Positions 23,769 to 34,329 of a DNA stretch of 55,052 nucleotides are shown here, piece after piece. This stretch comes from Lachnospiraceae bacterium (GTDB lineage Bacteria; Bacillota; Clostridia; Lachnospirales; Lachnospiraceae). Both the position numbers and the translations under genes were made by a program. A model generated the notes under the pieces. The model ran no database searches, had not been told where the DNA came from, and saw nothing but the letters and a program-made list of their open reading frames with translations. Where the stretch lies: positions 1 through 55,052 of the forward strand of contig CAAGFJ010000004.1 of assembly GCA_900769115.1 (NCBI GenBank), written 5' to 3'. Numbering within the stretch: the first letter of the stretch is position 1; each line of letters starts with the position of its first letter.

Positions 23769-23826
23769 ATAATTAACTCCTTTATATTGCCTTATTCGCT
23801 AATGATACAAAATATCATATTAGACT

Positions 23827-23855
23827 ATAATAGCATATCTTGAACAAATCCACAA
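23827..23855 (-). promoter_or_regulatory. Promoter of the mreC-minCDE-rodA operon
   Basis: On the minus strand TTGTGG and TATTAT are spaced by 17 bases, about 60 bp before the DUF4321 start codon. Ten tightly packed genes follow in the same direction. Confidence 0.6.
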
Positions 23856-23862
23856 GATTCGC

Positions 23863-25158
23863 CTATTCATTTTTCAGATGAATGAGTCCTTTCTCTTCTA
23901 ATCTTGCTAAAGATTTCATAATTCCGAATTTTGCATGATCATATGACAGGCCGCCCTGAAAATATACCGTATACGGCTCATGCATTGGTGCATCTGCAGA
24001 TAACTCAATTGACGCACCGGAAATAAATGCGCCTGCTGCCATAATCACATCACAATCATATCCTGGCATCGCCCATGGTGTCGGAGTAACATGAGAATCC
24101 ACCGGTGCTGCATATTGGATTCCCTCACAAAATGCAATTACCTTCTCTGGATCGTGGAAAGTAACTGCCTGAATGATATCATGGCGGGATTCGGTACCAT
24201 TCGGGGTGCATTCAAAGCCTAACTTCTCATATAGATTTGCTGCAAAGATAGCTCCCTTTAATGCACCATTTACGACCTGTGGTGCCATAAATAAGCCCTG
24301 AAAGAAATCCTTATTAACACCTAATGTAGCACCTACTTCGCCACCTAATCCCGGTGCAGTCAGACGATAATATGCATTCTCGACGCACTCCTTTGTTCCA
24401 CATATATATCCGCCGATTGGTGCCAGACCGCCACCCGGATTCTTGATCAGCGAGCCAACAATCATATCAGCCCCCACATCAGATGGCTCATGTAACTCTA
24501 CAAATTCTCCGTAACAATTATCTACCATACAGATAATATCCGGACTGATCCCTTTAATAAATGTAATTAATTCTCCGATCTGTGCGACAGAAAAAGTTGG
24601 CCGGGTCAGATATCCCTTAGAACGTTGAATTGTTACCATCTTCGTCTTAGGTGTGACCACCTGTTTGATCCGGTCATAATCGAAAGTTCCATCCTCTTTG
24701 AGTTCTACCTGTTTGTAGCTGACACCGTATTCTGCCAGAGATCCACGGGATGGACGGATTCCAATAATCTCTTCCATTGTATCATATGGCTTGCCAACCG
24801 GAGACACCAGTTCATCTCCCGGACGCAGGTTCGCTGATAATGCAAGATATAATGCATGTGTGCCACAAGTGATCTGTGGACGTACTAAAGCAGCTTCTGT
24901 ACCGAATATCTCCGCATATACCTTCTCTAATGTCTCACGTCCGATATCGTTATATCCGTACCCGGTTGTCGGGGCAAAATGAGCCTCGGATAACCGGTAT
25001 TTTTGCATAGCATGCAACACTTTTAATTGATTACATTCCGTAATCTGATCAATCTCTTCAAAACGTTCTTTTAATGAATCCTCAATCTTCTGGCATAACG
25101 CAAATACTTCTTTGGAAATTCCCATCGATTCGTATGCCTGCTGTAAACCATTAAACAT
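23863..25158 (-). CDS. Methionine gamma-lyase family / 'aluminium resistance' PLP protein
   Basis: 431 residues of the fold-I PLP enzyme family once named aluminium resistance protein. Seen: QITCGTHALYLALSANL in the cofactor phosphate region, VDNCYGEFVE with the ring-binding aspartate, and the Schiff-base lysine in GSLIKNPGGGLAP. Reaction not established for this subfamily; a C-S lyase is assumed. It follows miaA, which is a frequent arrangement in Clostridia. Confidence 0.88.
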   Translation of the reverse strand: MFNGLQQAYESMGISKEVFALCQKIEDSLKERFEEIDQITECNQLKVLHAMQKYRLSEAHFAPTTGYGYNDIGRETLEKVYAEIFGTEAALVRPQITCGTHALYLALSANLRPGDELVSPVGKPYDTMEEIIGIRPSRGSLAEYGVSYKQVELKEDGTFDYDRIKQVVTPKTKMVTIQRSKGYLTRPTFSVAQIGELITFIKGISPDIICMVDNCYGEFVELHEPSDVGADMIVGSLIKNPGGGLAPIGGYICGTKECVENAYYRLTAPGLGGEVGATLGVNKDFFQGLFMAPQVVNGALKGAIFAANLYEKLGFECTPNGTESRHDIIQAVTFHDPEKVIAFCEGIQYAAPVDSHVTPTPWAMPGYDCDVIMAAGAFISGASIELSADAPMHEPYTVYFQGGLSYDHAKFGIMKSLARLEEKGLIHLKNE

Positions 25159-25176
25159 GGTACTGCCTCCCTTATC

Positions 25177-26121
25177 TTATATTATCTGTCGTGTTTGTAA
25201 TTGCTTAATCATATATGCTAACTGATCCTCTGTTGTTGTCTGTTCCGTCTTATCAACCCAGATCACATCCCGTTCTCTGCGAAACCAGGTAAGTTGTCTT
25301 TTGGCAAAATGCCGGGTGTCCCGCTTCAATATATACACAGCATCATCTAAGCTGCAACTGCCTTCTAAGTAAGGAATGATCTCCTTATAGCCAAGTCCCT
25401 GCATAGATACCATTTCCTTCGTACATCCATATGCAAGTGCCGACCGTACTTCTTCCACCAGACCTTCTTCTAACATCTGATCGATTCGAAGTTCAATACG
25501 ATCATATAACTTCTTCCGGTCATCATTTAATACAAAATATGCAAAATTGTAAGGCGATTCTTTCTCCCGTTCCAGTGCATTATGTGTGGAGATCGGATAT
25601 CCGGTATCATGGTAAAATTCCAATGCCCGGATAACCCGTTTCACATTATTCTCATGAATCTCCTGATAAGATACCGGATCAATATCCTTCAACTGCTCAT
25701 GTAATGCATGGGAGCCGTTCGTCTTTGCATACTGTTCTAACTCCGTGCGGTATGGAGATTCTTCTGTCTCTTCAAATGCAATATCATACAAAAGTGCCTG
25801 AATATAGAATCCGGTTCCGCCGACAACAATCGGAATCTTACCTTTGGCATAGATTTCTTCTAAAGCCGACTTTGCCATCTGTTGGAAACGGAATACATTA
25901 AAGTCCTCAGTTGGCTCTAATACGTCGATCAGATAGTGCTTGATTCCCGCCATCTCTTCTGACTTGATCTTGGCAGTTCCAATATCTAACATACGATATA
26001 CCTGCATGGAATCTGCAGAGATCATTTCTCCATTTACCGCCCTGGCAAGTTCAATGGAAAGTGCTGTTTTTCCTACAGCTGTTGGCCCGGTTAATATAAT
26101 CAATGGCTTTTTCTGGCTCAT
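25177..26121 (-). CDS. miaA: tRNA dimethylallyltransferase
   Basis: 314 residues from the ATG at 26121, which has TAAGGAG upstream; an in-frame extension of 30 codons would overlap the mutL end and has no ribosome site. P-loop GPTAVGKT, SADSMQVYR and DIGTAKI are family signatures, as is VVGGTGFYIQALLY. It prenylates A37 of tRNAs reading U-starting codons. MiaB, encoded upstream in the same run, methylthiolates the product. Confidence 0.95.
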   Translation of the reverse strand: MSQKKPLIILTGPTAVGKTALSIELARAVNGEMISADSMQVYRMLDIGTAKIKSEEMAGIKHYLIDVLEPTEDFNVFRFQQMAKSALEEIYAKGKIPIVVGGTGFYIQALLYDIAFEETEESPYRTELEQYAKTNGSHALHEQLKDIDPVSYQEIHENNVKRVIRALEFYHDTGYPISTHNALEREKESPYNFAYFVLNDDRKKLYDRIELRIDQMLEEGLVEEVRSALAYGCTKEMVSMQGLGYKEIIPYLEGSCSLDDAVYILKRDTRHFAKRQLTWFRRERDVIWVDKTEQTTTEDQLAYMIKQLQTRQII

Positions 26122-26132
26122 ACTATTGCTCC

Positions 26133-28283
26133 TTAATTCTGAATTCGTTTGAACTTTCTCTCTAATTCTGTTTTTGTTAAAGAGATCATTGTTGGCCGAC
26201 CGTGTGGACAATTATATGGATTCTTAAGTGTCAACAGTTCATCGATCAATGCATCTGCTTCCTGTAAAGAAATCTCGGTGTTACCCTTAATTGCTGCCTT
26301 ACATGCCATTCCGGATAACTTCTCTACAAAGAAATCAATATTAATAGTACCTGCATCTGTCGACAGGGCATTCAGTAACGCATCAAATAAAGCCTGTGGA
26401 TCTACTCCCATAATATCATCCGGCATTGCCCGGATTACAATAGAATCATCCCCGAAATCCTCAAGGTCAAATCCGGTCTGTTCAAACAGATCGATATGAC
26501 TGATCACCATAGCGTGTTCTGCCCCGTCTAAATGAATCACCTTTGGAGGTAACAGCTGTTGCGAGATTACATTCTTCTCTGCCATCTGTTTCATCAGACG
26601 TTCAAACATAACCTTTTCATGTGCCGCATGCTGATCCATCACATACATCTTGCTATCATATTCGATAATCCAATAGGTCTTGAACACTTGCCCGATCACG
26701 CGGTGTGACTTTCTGGCTTCTTTGGAGATAAACTGTTCTACCGGTATAGAAAGCTGTTCCGGTTTCGTTGTTATCTCTGGTGCAGCATCCTCCTCTGATC
26801 TTGCAAACTCTTCCTGTGCGGCAGGGTTCTCCGATCTTGTTACCGCGTCAGAAACATTTGTCTCCTGCGAAGTAACTTTCTCTGACCTGTTGTCCTGCTG
26901 ACTGATCATCTCCTGTGGTTCTGGTGTTATATCCGCTGCCCTTGTACCTTCTGATTCTATAGTAGTTTGTGATTGTCTTTGGATATTTGGCTCTGTATTA
27001 TTTTCTAACGATCTTTTGATCTCTGATTCTGGAACTGCTGTTTTTCTTTCATTCGCCGATTCTGTTGGCTGCTCTATGGCATCCTTTGTGCGAATTGTAT
27101 TCAATGGCGCTGCATGCAGTTCCTTAGATGGATTAACGCCCGGTCTGCTGACAGCTGCGTTCGTAAATTCTTTCTGGTATCTTGCTGCTCTTGCCTCTTT
27201 CTCGAAAGGCTCCGGAACATGTGCATTCAACTTGCGTTGCTGTTCGATCACGATTGCTTTCTCTTCTTTAGCAGTACGCAGGGAAACATCAGGAATCATT
27301 TCCTCCTGCAGAAGTGCCTGCCGTACGCTGTCTTTGACAAACTGGAAGAGCCGCTCTCCATCCGCATACTTGGATTCCATCTTCGCCGGATGCACATTGA
27401 CATCTAACTTCGTGCTGTCTAATGTGAAATGCAATGCGGTAAATGGAAACTTATGAATCATTACAAATGACTTGTAAGCCTCCTCAATTGCTTTGGTTAC
27501 CACCACATTCCGTATGGAACGCTCATTGATGAAATAATGTTCAAAACTACGGTTTCCTTTGGATACAAAGGACTTGCCGATGTAACCCTCTACCTTGAAT
27601 TCGTCTACCTGTCGTTTGATTGGAAGCAGATTCGAGGATACATCCTTGCCGTATATATGATAGATCACATCCTGTAATTTGCCGTTACCGGATGTTGTAA
27701 TCTTATTATTGCCATTCATAATGTATTTGAATGAAATATCCGGTCTCGAAAGTGCTAACCGGGTGATCAGATCCGTAATATATCCGCCTTCCGTCATCGG
27801 TGTTTTCAGGAATTTCTTACGCGCCGGCACATTATAGAACAGATTCCGGACAATAATCGTAGTTCCGGCCGGTGCGCCAATTTCCTCACTTGCAATCTCC
27901 CGGCCTCCGTGAATCTCATAACGAATTCCGGTCAGATCATGTGCTGTTTTCGTTATTAATTCCACCTGTGCAACTGCAGCAATGCTTGCTAATGCTTCAC
28001 CACGGAATCCTAAAGAGCTGACACTTAACAGATCTTCAATTGTCATGATCTTACTGGTTGCATGTCGTACAAATGCGGTCGGCACTTCAGACTTTTCGAT
28101 TCCTGCTCCGTTATCAGTGATTCGGATAAAGGACAATCCGCCATCCTTAATCTCCACTGTGACTGCGGTTGCTCCAGCGTCAATTGCATTTTCTACTAAT
28201 TCCTTTACTACAGAGGAAGGTCGTTCTACCACTTCGCCTGCTGCTATCTTATTGATTGTTGCCTGGTCTAATACTTTAATCAT
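26133..28283 (-). CDS. mutL: DNA mismatch repair protein MutL
   Basis: 716 residues. GHKL ATPase motifs at the N-terminus (ELVENAIDAGA, DNGAGIE, GFRGEALASI) and a C-terminal endonuclease domain with DQHAAHEKVMFE. The linker (about 345-520) is long, acidic and rich in Ser/Glu/Thr. As in most bacteria lacking MutH, the nicking activity resides in MutL itself. Starts behind mutS. Confidence 0.97.
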   Translation of the reverse strand: MIKVLDQATINKIAAGEVVERPSSVVKELVENAIDAGATAVTVEIKDGGLSFIRITDNGAGIEKSEVPTAFVRHATSKIMTIEDLLSVSSLGFRGEALASIAAVAQVELITKTAHDLTGIRYEIHGGREIASEEIGAPAGTTIIVRNLFYNVPARKKFLKTPMTEGGYITDLITRLALSRPDISFKYIMNGNNKITTSGNGKLQDVIYHIYGKDVSSNLLPIKRQVDEFKVEGYIGKSFVSKGNRSFEHYFINERSIRNVVVTKAIEEAYKSFVMIHKFPFTALHFTLDSTKLDVNVHPAKMESKYADGERLFQFVKDSVRQALLQEEMIPDVSLRTAKEEKAIVIEQQRKLNAHVPEPFEKEARAARYQKEFTNAAVSRPGVNPSKELHAAPLNTIRTKDAIEQPTESANERKTAVPESEIKRSLENNTEPNIQRQSQTTIESEGTRAADITPEPQEMISQQDNRSEKVTSQETNVSDAVTRSENPAAQEEFARSEEDAAPEITTKPEQLSIPVEQFISKEARKSHRVIGQVFKTYWIIEYDSKMYVMDQHAAHEKVMFERLMKQMAEKNVISQQLLPPKVIHLDGAEHAMVISHIDLFEQTGFDLEDFGDDSIVIRAMPDDIMGVDPQALFDALLNALSTDAGTINIDFFVEKLSGMACKAAIKGNTEISLQEADALIDELLTLKNPYNCPHGRPTMISLTKTELERKFKRIQN

Positions 28284-28386
28284 GTATATACTCCTATTCC
28301 AATCCTGTCCGGATACAACTATTATATATGTCCGGATTTCTCAATCTGTATGGTCATTACAAACTTATATCTCAATATACATGTAT

Positions 28387-31038
28387 CTATTTTAACCGTT
28401 CCTGCAGATCATTCAGGTATAACAATGCTTTCATTGGTGTCATATTAGACAGATCCAACGCCTTAATATCGGCAACCACACAGGATTCCTCAGCATTGCC
28501 AAACAGCGATAATTGTCCGTCGGTATCCTTTGACCTGCTCTTTCCCTTTGATCTGCTATGTGTCTCCTCCAACAACTTTGGAATAATATCTGCCGCCGCA
28601 GTTACTGTAATGTCGTGCTCTGACAATTCAGCCGCAATCTCCTTGGCTCTGGCAAGTACCACTTCCGGCACACCGGCAAGCCTGGCAACCTGAATACCAT
28701 AACTCTTATCTGCACCACCCTTGATGATCTTACGCAGGAATACAATATCGTCTCCGGCTTCCTTTACGGAGATACAGTAATTATTCACACCCTCTAACTT
28801 ACCCTCTAATTCCGTCAGTTCGTGATAATGGGTTGCAAATAAGGTCTTGGCACCTAACAGATCCTTGGAACTGATATATTCCACAACCGCCCATGCGATA
28901 GATAATCCGTCAAATGTCGACGTACCACGGCCGATCTCATCTAAGATCAACAGACTGTCAGCAGTTGCATTGCGTAAGATATTGGCAACCTCACTCATCT
29001 CAACCATGAATGTACTTTGTCCGGAAGCCAGATCATCCGATGCACCTACACGGGTAAAGATACGGTCTACAATTCCTATATCCGCACTTTTCGCCGGTAC
29101 AAATGATCCAATCTGCGCCATCAATACGATCAACGCAACCTGACGCATATAGGTGGATTTACCAGCCATATTCGGTCCTGTAATAATGGATACCCGGTTC
29201 AACTCATTATCTAAATATGTATCATTGGTAATGAACGAATCGTTGTCTAACACTTTCTCGACTACCGGATGTCTGCCTTCCACAATATGAATCCGTCCCT
29301 CTTCATTCATTGCCGGACGCACAAAATGATTCTTCTCCGCCACATAGGCAAGTGAAGCTAACGCATCCAGATCTGCTATGATCTTGGCTGTCTTCTGTAC
29401 CCGCTTTACCTCTAATGCCAGATTATCACGAAGCTCGCAGAACAGGTCATACTCTAATCCATACAGGCGGTCTTCTGCACCTAATATCTTGCCTGCAATA
29501 TCCTCTAACTCGTCCGTGGAATACCGTTCGGAGTTCGCAAGTGTCTGTTTGCGGATGAAATAATCCGGCACCTGATCCTTAAAGGAATTCGTGACATCAA
29601 AATAATACCCGAATACTTTATTAAACTTGATCTTCAGATTCTTGATTCCGGTTGATTCTCTCTCCCTGGTTTCTAAGTCTAATAACCATTGCTTACCATC
29701 GGACTTGGCATGCTTTAGTTCATCCACTGTAGCGTTATAACCGTCCTTGATCATACCGCCTTCCTTGATCAGAATTGGTGGTTCTTCTATGATTGCAGCA
29801 TCAATCATAGCATATAGATCCTTTAATTCGTCTAATTCTGATTCGTATTGCGCCAGTAATCCGGTATCAAATTCTTTGAGGATACTCTTTACATGTGGCA
29901 GAATTCCGATGGAATTCTTGAATGCAATCAGATCTCTTGGGTTGGCGGATTTCAAGGTGATGCGTGTCATCAGACGTTCTAAGTCATAGACCGCACTTAA
30001 GTATTCCCGCAGTTCATCCCGCGTAATCATGGAATCATTAAATGCTTCTACGGCATCTAATCGCTCCTCAATCCGATCTTTGCGGATACATGGCTGCTCC
30101 ACCATGGCACGCAGGGTTCTTGCACCCATAGCGGTTTTGGTCTTGTCCAATACCCAAAGCAATGAGCCACGTTTATTCTTGTCACGCATGGTCTCGCATA
30201 ATTCCAGATTCCGTCTGGAGGCACTATCCAATACAACATAATCTTCTACATGATAGGTGCTGATATGATTGATATGATCTACACAGCCCTTCTGGGTATC
30301 TTTTAGATAATATATGAGACACCCTACCGAACATGCGGCATCCGGCAGATCTTTGAGTCCTAAACCTTCCAGATTCATTACATGGAACTGCTCCTTGATC
30401 AACCGCTCATCCATCTCTGACTCATAGTACCAGTCTTCCATTACACTGACCATGGTATGTTCTTTGTCGTGTAACTGATCAAGGCGAGCCATATGTTCAC
30501 CGTATTCTTCCTCTGTCACCGCTTCATTGATCAGAATCTCAACCGGTGCAAACTTGGCAATCTCGTCCATCACCTTAGCAAACCGGTCTACTTCCGTTGT
30601 ATAGAAATCTCCTGTCGTAATATCCGCAAAAGAGATACCATATCGTTCTCCACGGTATATGCTCATCAGATAATTATTCTTCGTCTCATTGAGACTGTTC
30701 GCACTCATATTCGTACCCGGTGTTACAATCCGGATGACCTCACGTTTGACAATTCCTTTGGCGGTCTTTGGATCTTCTACCTGCTCGCAGATCGCAACTT
30801 TATATCCCTTCTCTACCAGACGGTTCATGTAATTCTCATACGCATGGTATGGGATTCCGCACATCGGAGCACGTTCTTCCATACCGCAATCCTTACCGGT
30901 CAGAGTAATCTCTAATTCTCTGGATGCAGTAAGTGCATCCTCAAAGAACATCTCATAGAAATCCCCTAATCGGTAGAACAGGATACAATCTTTATATTCT
31001 TCCTTTGTCTTGCAGTATTGCTGCATCATTGGTGTCAT
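28387..31038 (-). CDS. mutS: DNA mismatch repair protein MutS
   Basis: 883 residues. Mismatch-contact motif near the start (FYRLGDFYEMFFEDA), a P-loop GPNMAGKSTYMR near residue 620 and the signature DEIGRGTSTFDG. It detects mismatches and recruits MutL, encoded next. Start codon abuts the miaB stop. Confidence 0.97.
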   Translation of the reverse strand: MTPMMQQYCKTKEEYKDCILFYRLGDFYEMFFEDALTASRELEITLTGKDCGMEERAPMCGIPYHAYENYMNRLVEKGYKVAICEQVEDPKTAKGIVKREVIRIVTPGTNMSANSLNETKNNYLMSIYRGERYGISFADITTGDFYTTEVDRFAKVMDEIAKFAPVEILINEAVTEEEYGEHMARLDQLHDKEHTMVSVMEDWYYESEMDERLIKEQFHVMNLEGLGLKDLPDAACSVGCLIYYLKDTQKGCVDHINHISTYHVEDYVVLDSASRRNLELCETMRDKNKRGSLLWVLDKTKTAMGARTLRAMVEQPCIRKDRIEERLDAVEAFNDSMITRDELREYLSAVYDLERLMTRITLKSANPRDLIAFKNSIGILPHVKSILKEFDTGLLAQYESELDELKDLYAMIDAAIIEEPPILIKEGGMIKDGYNATVDELKHAKSDGKQWLLDLETRERESTGIKNLKIKFNKVFGYYFDVTNSFKDQVPDYFIRKQTLANSERYSTDELEDIAGKILGAEDRLYGLEYDLFCELRDNLALEVKRVQKTAKIIADLDALASLAYVAEKNHFVRPAMNEEGRIHIVEGRHPVVEKVLDNDSFITNDTYLDNELNRVSIITGPNMAGKSTYMRQVALIVLMAQIGSFVPAKSADIGIVDRIFTRVGASDDLASGQSTFMVEMSEVANILRNATADSLLILDEIGRGTSTFDGLSIAWAVVEYISSKDLLGAKTLFATHYHELTELEGKLEGVNNYCISVKEAGDDIVFLRKIIKGGADKSYGIQVARLAGVPEVVLARAKEIAAELSEHDITVTAAADIIPKLLEETHSRSKGKSRSKDTDGQLSLFGNAEESCVVADIKALDLSNMTPMKALLYLNDLQERLK

Positions 31039-32463
31039 TTATGCATTCTCTCTTTCTCCAAGATAATAAAATCCCTTGGACTCTAATAGCTTAACCTGCT
31101 GGAATGTACCGATCAGTTCTTTTCCTCCTGGAAAATGAACCAGTGTATTATTGGAAAGCCGGCCGGTAAGCAACGTATCATCCTGTTCATCTAATCCCTC
31201 TACCAATACTTCCATTGTTTTTCCTTCATCTCTGCCACAAACCTCAGATGCAATGTCCTGTACTTCTTTTAACAGGCGGTTAAAACGATCTTTGATCTCT
31301 GCTTCTGTAGCGGCAAATTCCATATTGGCTGCCGGCGTACCGCTTCTCTTCGAATAAATAAATGTAAATGCGGAATCAAACCGTACACGGCGTACCACGT
31401 CTAAAGTATCCTCAAAATCCTCCTCTGTCTCGGTTGGAAATCCAACAATAATATCTGTTGTAAGAGAAATGTCCGGAATGGCAGTCTTAATCTTGTCAAC
31501 TAATGCCAGATAATCTTCTTTGGTATAACGACGGTTCATATCCGTAAGTACCTTTGTACTTCCAGATTGCATCGGCAGATGTAGATGTCTGCAGATCTTC
31601 TCCGACTTTGCCATTACCTCGATCAGTTCATCCGACAGATCCTTTGGATGGGAAGTCATGAACCGAATCCGCTTCAGACCGTCAATCTGTTCTACCCGTT
31701 CTAATAATTGCGCAAAAGATATCGGTTCCTCTAGATTCTTACCATAAGAATTCACATTCTGTCCTAACAGCATAACCTCTACGACACCATCTGCCACTAA
31801 TTCTTCTATCTCATGAATGATGTCATCCGGCTTTCTTGAACGTTCCCGTCCCCGGACATACGGAACAATACAATAGCTGCAGAAATTATTACATCCAAAC
31901 ATAATATTAACGCCGCATTTAAAGTCATATTTGCGATCGGCTGGAAGATCTTCAACAATCTCATCCGTTCCTTCCCAGATATCAATCACCATACCCTTTG
32001 TATCTAGCTTCGCTTCGATCAGTTCTGCTAACTTGAATACATTATGCGTACCAAAAATGATATCCACATGACGATAGCTTTGCTTGATCTTCTCCACTAC
32101 CTGGCTCTCCTGCATCATACATCCACAAAGAGCAATCAGCATATGTGGATTCTTTTTCTTGTATTTCTTCAATTGTCCTAATCTGCCATATACACGCAGA
32201 TTTGCATTCTCCCGTACCGTACAGGTATTCATGATCAGGAAATCCGCATCTTCACTCTCCGTGCGGACATAACCGATCGTTTCTAAGATTCCCTCTAACT
32301 TCTCGCTGTCCTTTGCATTCATCTGACAGCCAAAACAGACACTGCAATAAGTGAGTGGTCTGCCTAATTCTTCCGATATTTTGGCAAGCCGTACCTTAAG
32401 GCGTTCCATGATCTTTTTCTGTTTTGCAGCTTCTAATTCATTTATATTCGGTTCTGTTCTCAT
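31039..32463 (-). CDS. miaB: tRNA-2-methylthio-N6-isopentenyladenosine synthase
   Basis: 474 residues. N-terminal UPF0004 domain with CFGCQMNAKDSE, radical-SAM cluster motif CNNFCSYC (C-x3-C-x2-C) and a C-terminal TRAM domain. It adds the methylthio group to position 37 of tRNA after MiaA. First gene of miaB-mutS-mutL-miaA. GGAGACACGG precedes the ATG. Confidence 0.96.
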   Translation of the reverse strand: MRTEPNINELEAAKQKKIMERLKVRLAKISEELGRPLTYCSVCFGCQMNAKDSEKLEGILETIGYVRTESEDADFLIMNTCTVRENANLRVYGRLGQLKKYKKKNPHMLIALCGCMMQESQVVEKIKQSYRHVDIIFGTHNVFKLAELIEAKLDTKGMVIDIWEGTDEIVEDLPADRKYDFKCGVNIMFGCNNFCSYCIVPYVRGRERSRKPDDIIHEIEELVADGVVEVMLLGQNVNSYGKNLEEPISFAQLLERVEQIDGLKRIRFMTSHPKDLSDELIEVMAKSEKICRHLHLPMQSGSTKVLTDMNRRYTKEDYLALVDKIKTAIPDISLTTDIIVGFPTETEEDFEDTLDVVRRVRFDSAFTFIYSKRSGTPAANMEFAATEAEIKDRFNRLLKEVQDIASEVCGRDEGKTMEVLVEGLDEQDDTLLTGRLSNNTLVHFPGGKELIGTFQQVKLLESKGFYYLGERENA

Positions 32464-32499
32464 CCGTGTCTCCTATATCATTCTTCTTAATAAAACACA

Positions 32500-32513
32500 A
32501 TATCTTGTGATAG
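32500..32513. promoter_or_regulatory. Inverted repeat upstream of miaB
   Basis: CACAA and TTGTG arms around TATC lie about 35 bp upstream of the miaB start. It could be an operator, but no regulator can be assigned and the site may be chance in AT-rich DNA. Confidence 0.25.
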
Positions 32514-32575
32514 ATATCGATACGCATACATATTTAATATACCTAAAAAATAAAAAAAATGCAACAAAAGGAGAA

Positions 32576-32605
32576 GGGATTTCTGAAATTAATTCAGAAA
32601 TCCCT
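32576..32605 (-). terminator. Terminator of the secreted-protein gene
   Basis: GGGATTTCTGAA (32576-32587) and TTCAGAAATCCC (32593-32604) form a perfect 12-bp stem with a five-base loop, followed on the minus strand by a pyrimidine-rich stretch. It isolates the gene at 32650-34293 from the miaB promoter region. Confidence 0.75.
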
Positions 32606-32649
32606 TAGATATAAAGAAATATGCTTATATGCGACAAATATGATTCGTA

Positions 32650-34293
32650 TTACCGGAGTGTAATCGTTTTAGTAACTGCGGCTCCTGTTCCACGGTATTT
32701 ATCACTCTTAGCAGTAGCTATTTTTACTTTTAGCTTTTTCTTAGTCCGTTTTCCTCTGTAATAATCGCTATAGGTACAGCTTTTCCCCTTGAGTTTACAA
32801 ATAGTTCCGTTTACGCTCAGGTATTTTGTCTTCAAACCGGGAGCCTTCTTTTTCAGTACGATCTTCAATTTGTAGCTTGTGGTATAATAGCCACCGGTAT
32901 AATACCCGCGATGCCATATCCCTAAAGTATCATAATAACCGCTATTGTATTTGCGTGAAATATATTTTGTTTTGTATCCGTATGCTTTGATTGATTTTAC
33001 AGCAGGTTTTTTGTTGGAACCGGTTATAACACTAATCTCTTTGGAAGGTGCACTATATAAAGGTTCTTTTCCTTCCGTTTCGATACAATTGATCAGGCGG
33101 AACGTATATTGTGTATCTGGCTTTAATCCGCTTACAACACGTTCCTCTACGTTCACTGTTTTCACATTTTTCACATCTACCCATTTGTTGCCATCTTTCA
33201 TCTGAATCTGTCCTAGACCTTTCAGATTCATTTTGGTAGTACCTACATTAAACGAATATTCCAGCAGAATCGGAGCTTCCGGTACAGAATGATATTCATA
33301 CGTGTATTCCTTAAATCCGTAACCGTCTGCATATAAGACAACTCGTAATGTATGATAACCTGCTGATGAATTATTCAGTACACCGCTCCACCCGGTAGAT
33401 GTTCTATCACCATAAGAACGAAGTTCGCTTCCGGCTGAATATACATAAGTTTCCGGTGATCCGGTAAGTGTTACTGTAAACGGCACATTGCAGGCACCAA
33501 CAAGTCCCTGTATATTCCAGTCGACGTTTACGGTGCCGAAATCATATGGCACAGCAGACACTTTTAACGTATACTCCTTACCGATATCAGACTGCCCCCC
33601 TCCTATAAGTTGCATGTTATAAGTACCGGCAGCAAGCTTAAAAGTCTCCGTGCCGGATGTGTTCAGTCGATTACTGGCACGCCCAAGATACTCGCCAATA
33701 CTATTGCGAAGATAATAACTGCATTCGCCGGTCAGGTTAATCGTTACTGTCGATGCTTCGGACAGAGTCAGGGAATAATATTGATTATAATACCCTTGCT
33801 GATAGACCGGTCCGGTTATTTCCTGGTCAAATACTATAGGAATTGGTTTGTTTTCATCATTGCTAATGTTATAAGTTTTGTATACGGCTGCGGTATACTG
33901 CAGCTTAACATCCGTAAAACTTTTGGCTGTTGCAGTAACAAGGAATTTGCAGGTTGCACCGGGAGCAATTATTGCGGAATATCCGGTATAATAGTCCTTC
34001 CACCCGTTGGTCGTATAAGCTTGTAATTTGAGTCTTCCGATGGATGAGGAATCCAGCTTAGTAGAATCTGTAATTGCAAGATCTGATATTTTGACATTGC
34101 CACTGGTTGTGTTCTTAAATATAATAGTCCAGCCATCATATTGTGTAATCGTATCTTCATAGGTAATGGTTTCTGTTACATTTGCACTGATGCTGATCTC
34201 ACTGTCGGCAGCTTTTGCTGTTATTGGAAATAGAAACAGACTACACATCAGCAGACACAGAGTAAATGGTTTTAAAAATTGATGCATTCTCAT
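32650..34293 (-). CDS. Secreted protein with Ig/Fn3-like parts and basic tail
   Basis: 547 residues from the ATG at 34293 (GAGGAG upstream). Signal peptide to AKA-A near residue 27. The N-terminal part (about 30-140) looks like a carbohydrate-binding beta-sandwich (QYDGWTIIFKNTTSGNVKI), then a pre-peptidase-like beta domain (about 160-245) with YYSLTLSEASTVTINLTG and GTYNMQLIGG. A Fn3-like part (about 335-420) and a Lys/Tyr-rich C-terminus follow. No sortase motif or membrane anchor. Next to a response-regulator/kinase set that may control it. Role in surface or glycan contact inferred. Confidence 0.65.
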   Translation of the reverse strand: MRMHQFLKPFTLCLLMCSLFLFPITAKAADSEISISANVTETITYEDTITQYDGWTIIFKNTTSGNVKISDLAITDSTKLDSSSIGRLKLQAYTTNGWKDYYTGYSAIIAPGATCKFLVTATAKSFTDVKLQYTAAVYKTYNISNDENKPIPIVFDQEITGPVYQQGYYNQYYSLTLSEASTVTINLTGECSYYLRNSIGEYLGRASNRLNTSGTETFKLAAGTYNMQLIGGGQSDIGKEYTLKVSAVPYDFGTVNVDWNIQGLVGACNVPFTVTLTGSPETYVYSAGSELRSYGDRTSTGWSGVLNNSSAGYHTLRVVLYADGYGFKEYTYEYHSVPEAPILLEYSFNVGTTKMNLKGLGQIQMKDGNKWVDVKNVKTVNVEERVVSGLKPDTQYTFRLINCIETEGKEPLYSAPSKEISVITGSNKKPAVKSIKAYGYKTKYISRKYNSGYYDTLGIWHRGYYTGGYYTTSYKLKIVLKKKAPGLKTKYLSVNGTICKLKGKSCTYSDYYRGKRTKKKLKVKIATAKSDKYRGTGAAVTKTITLR

Positions 34294-34329
34294 AATCATC
34301 TCTCCTCTCTTTATTATGATTGTCTGTTA

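Noticed and set aside
26680..27456. Plus-strand ORFs across the mutL linker
   Set aside because: Antisense to the repetitive Ser/Glu linker and without start signals.
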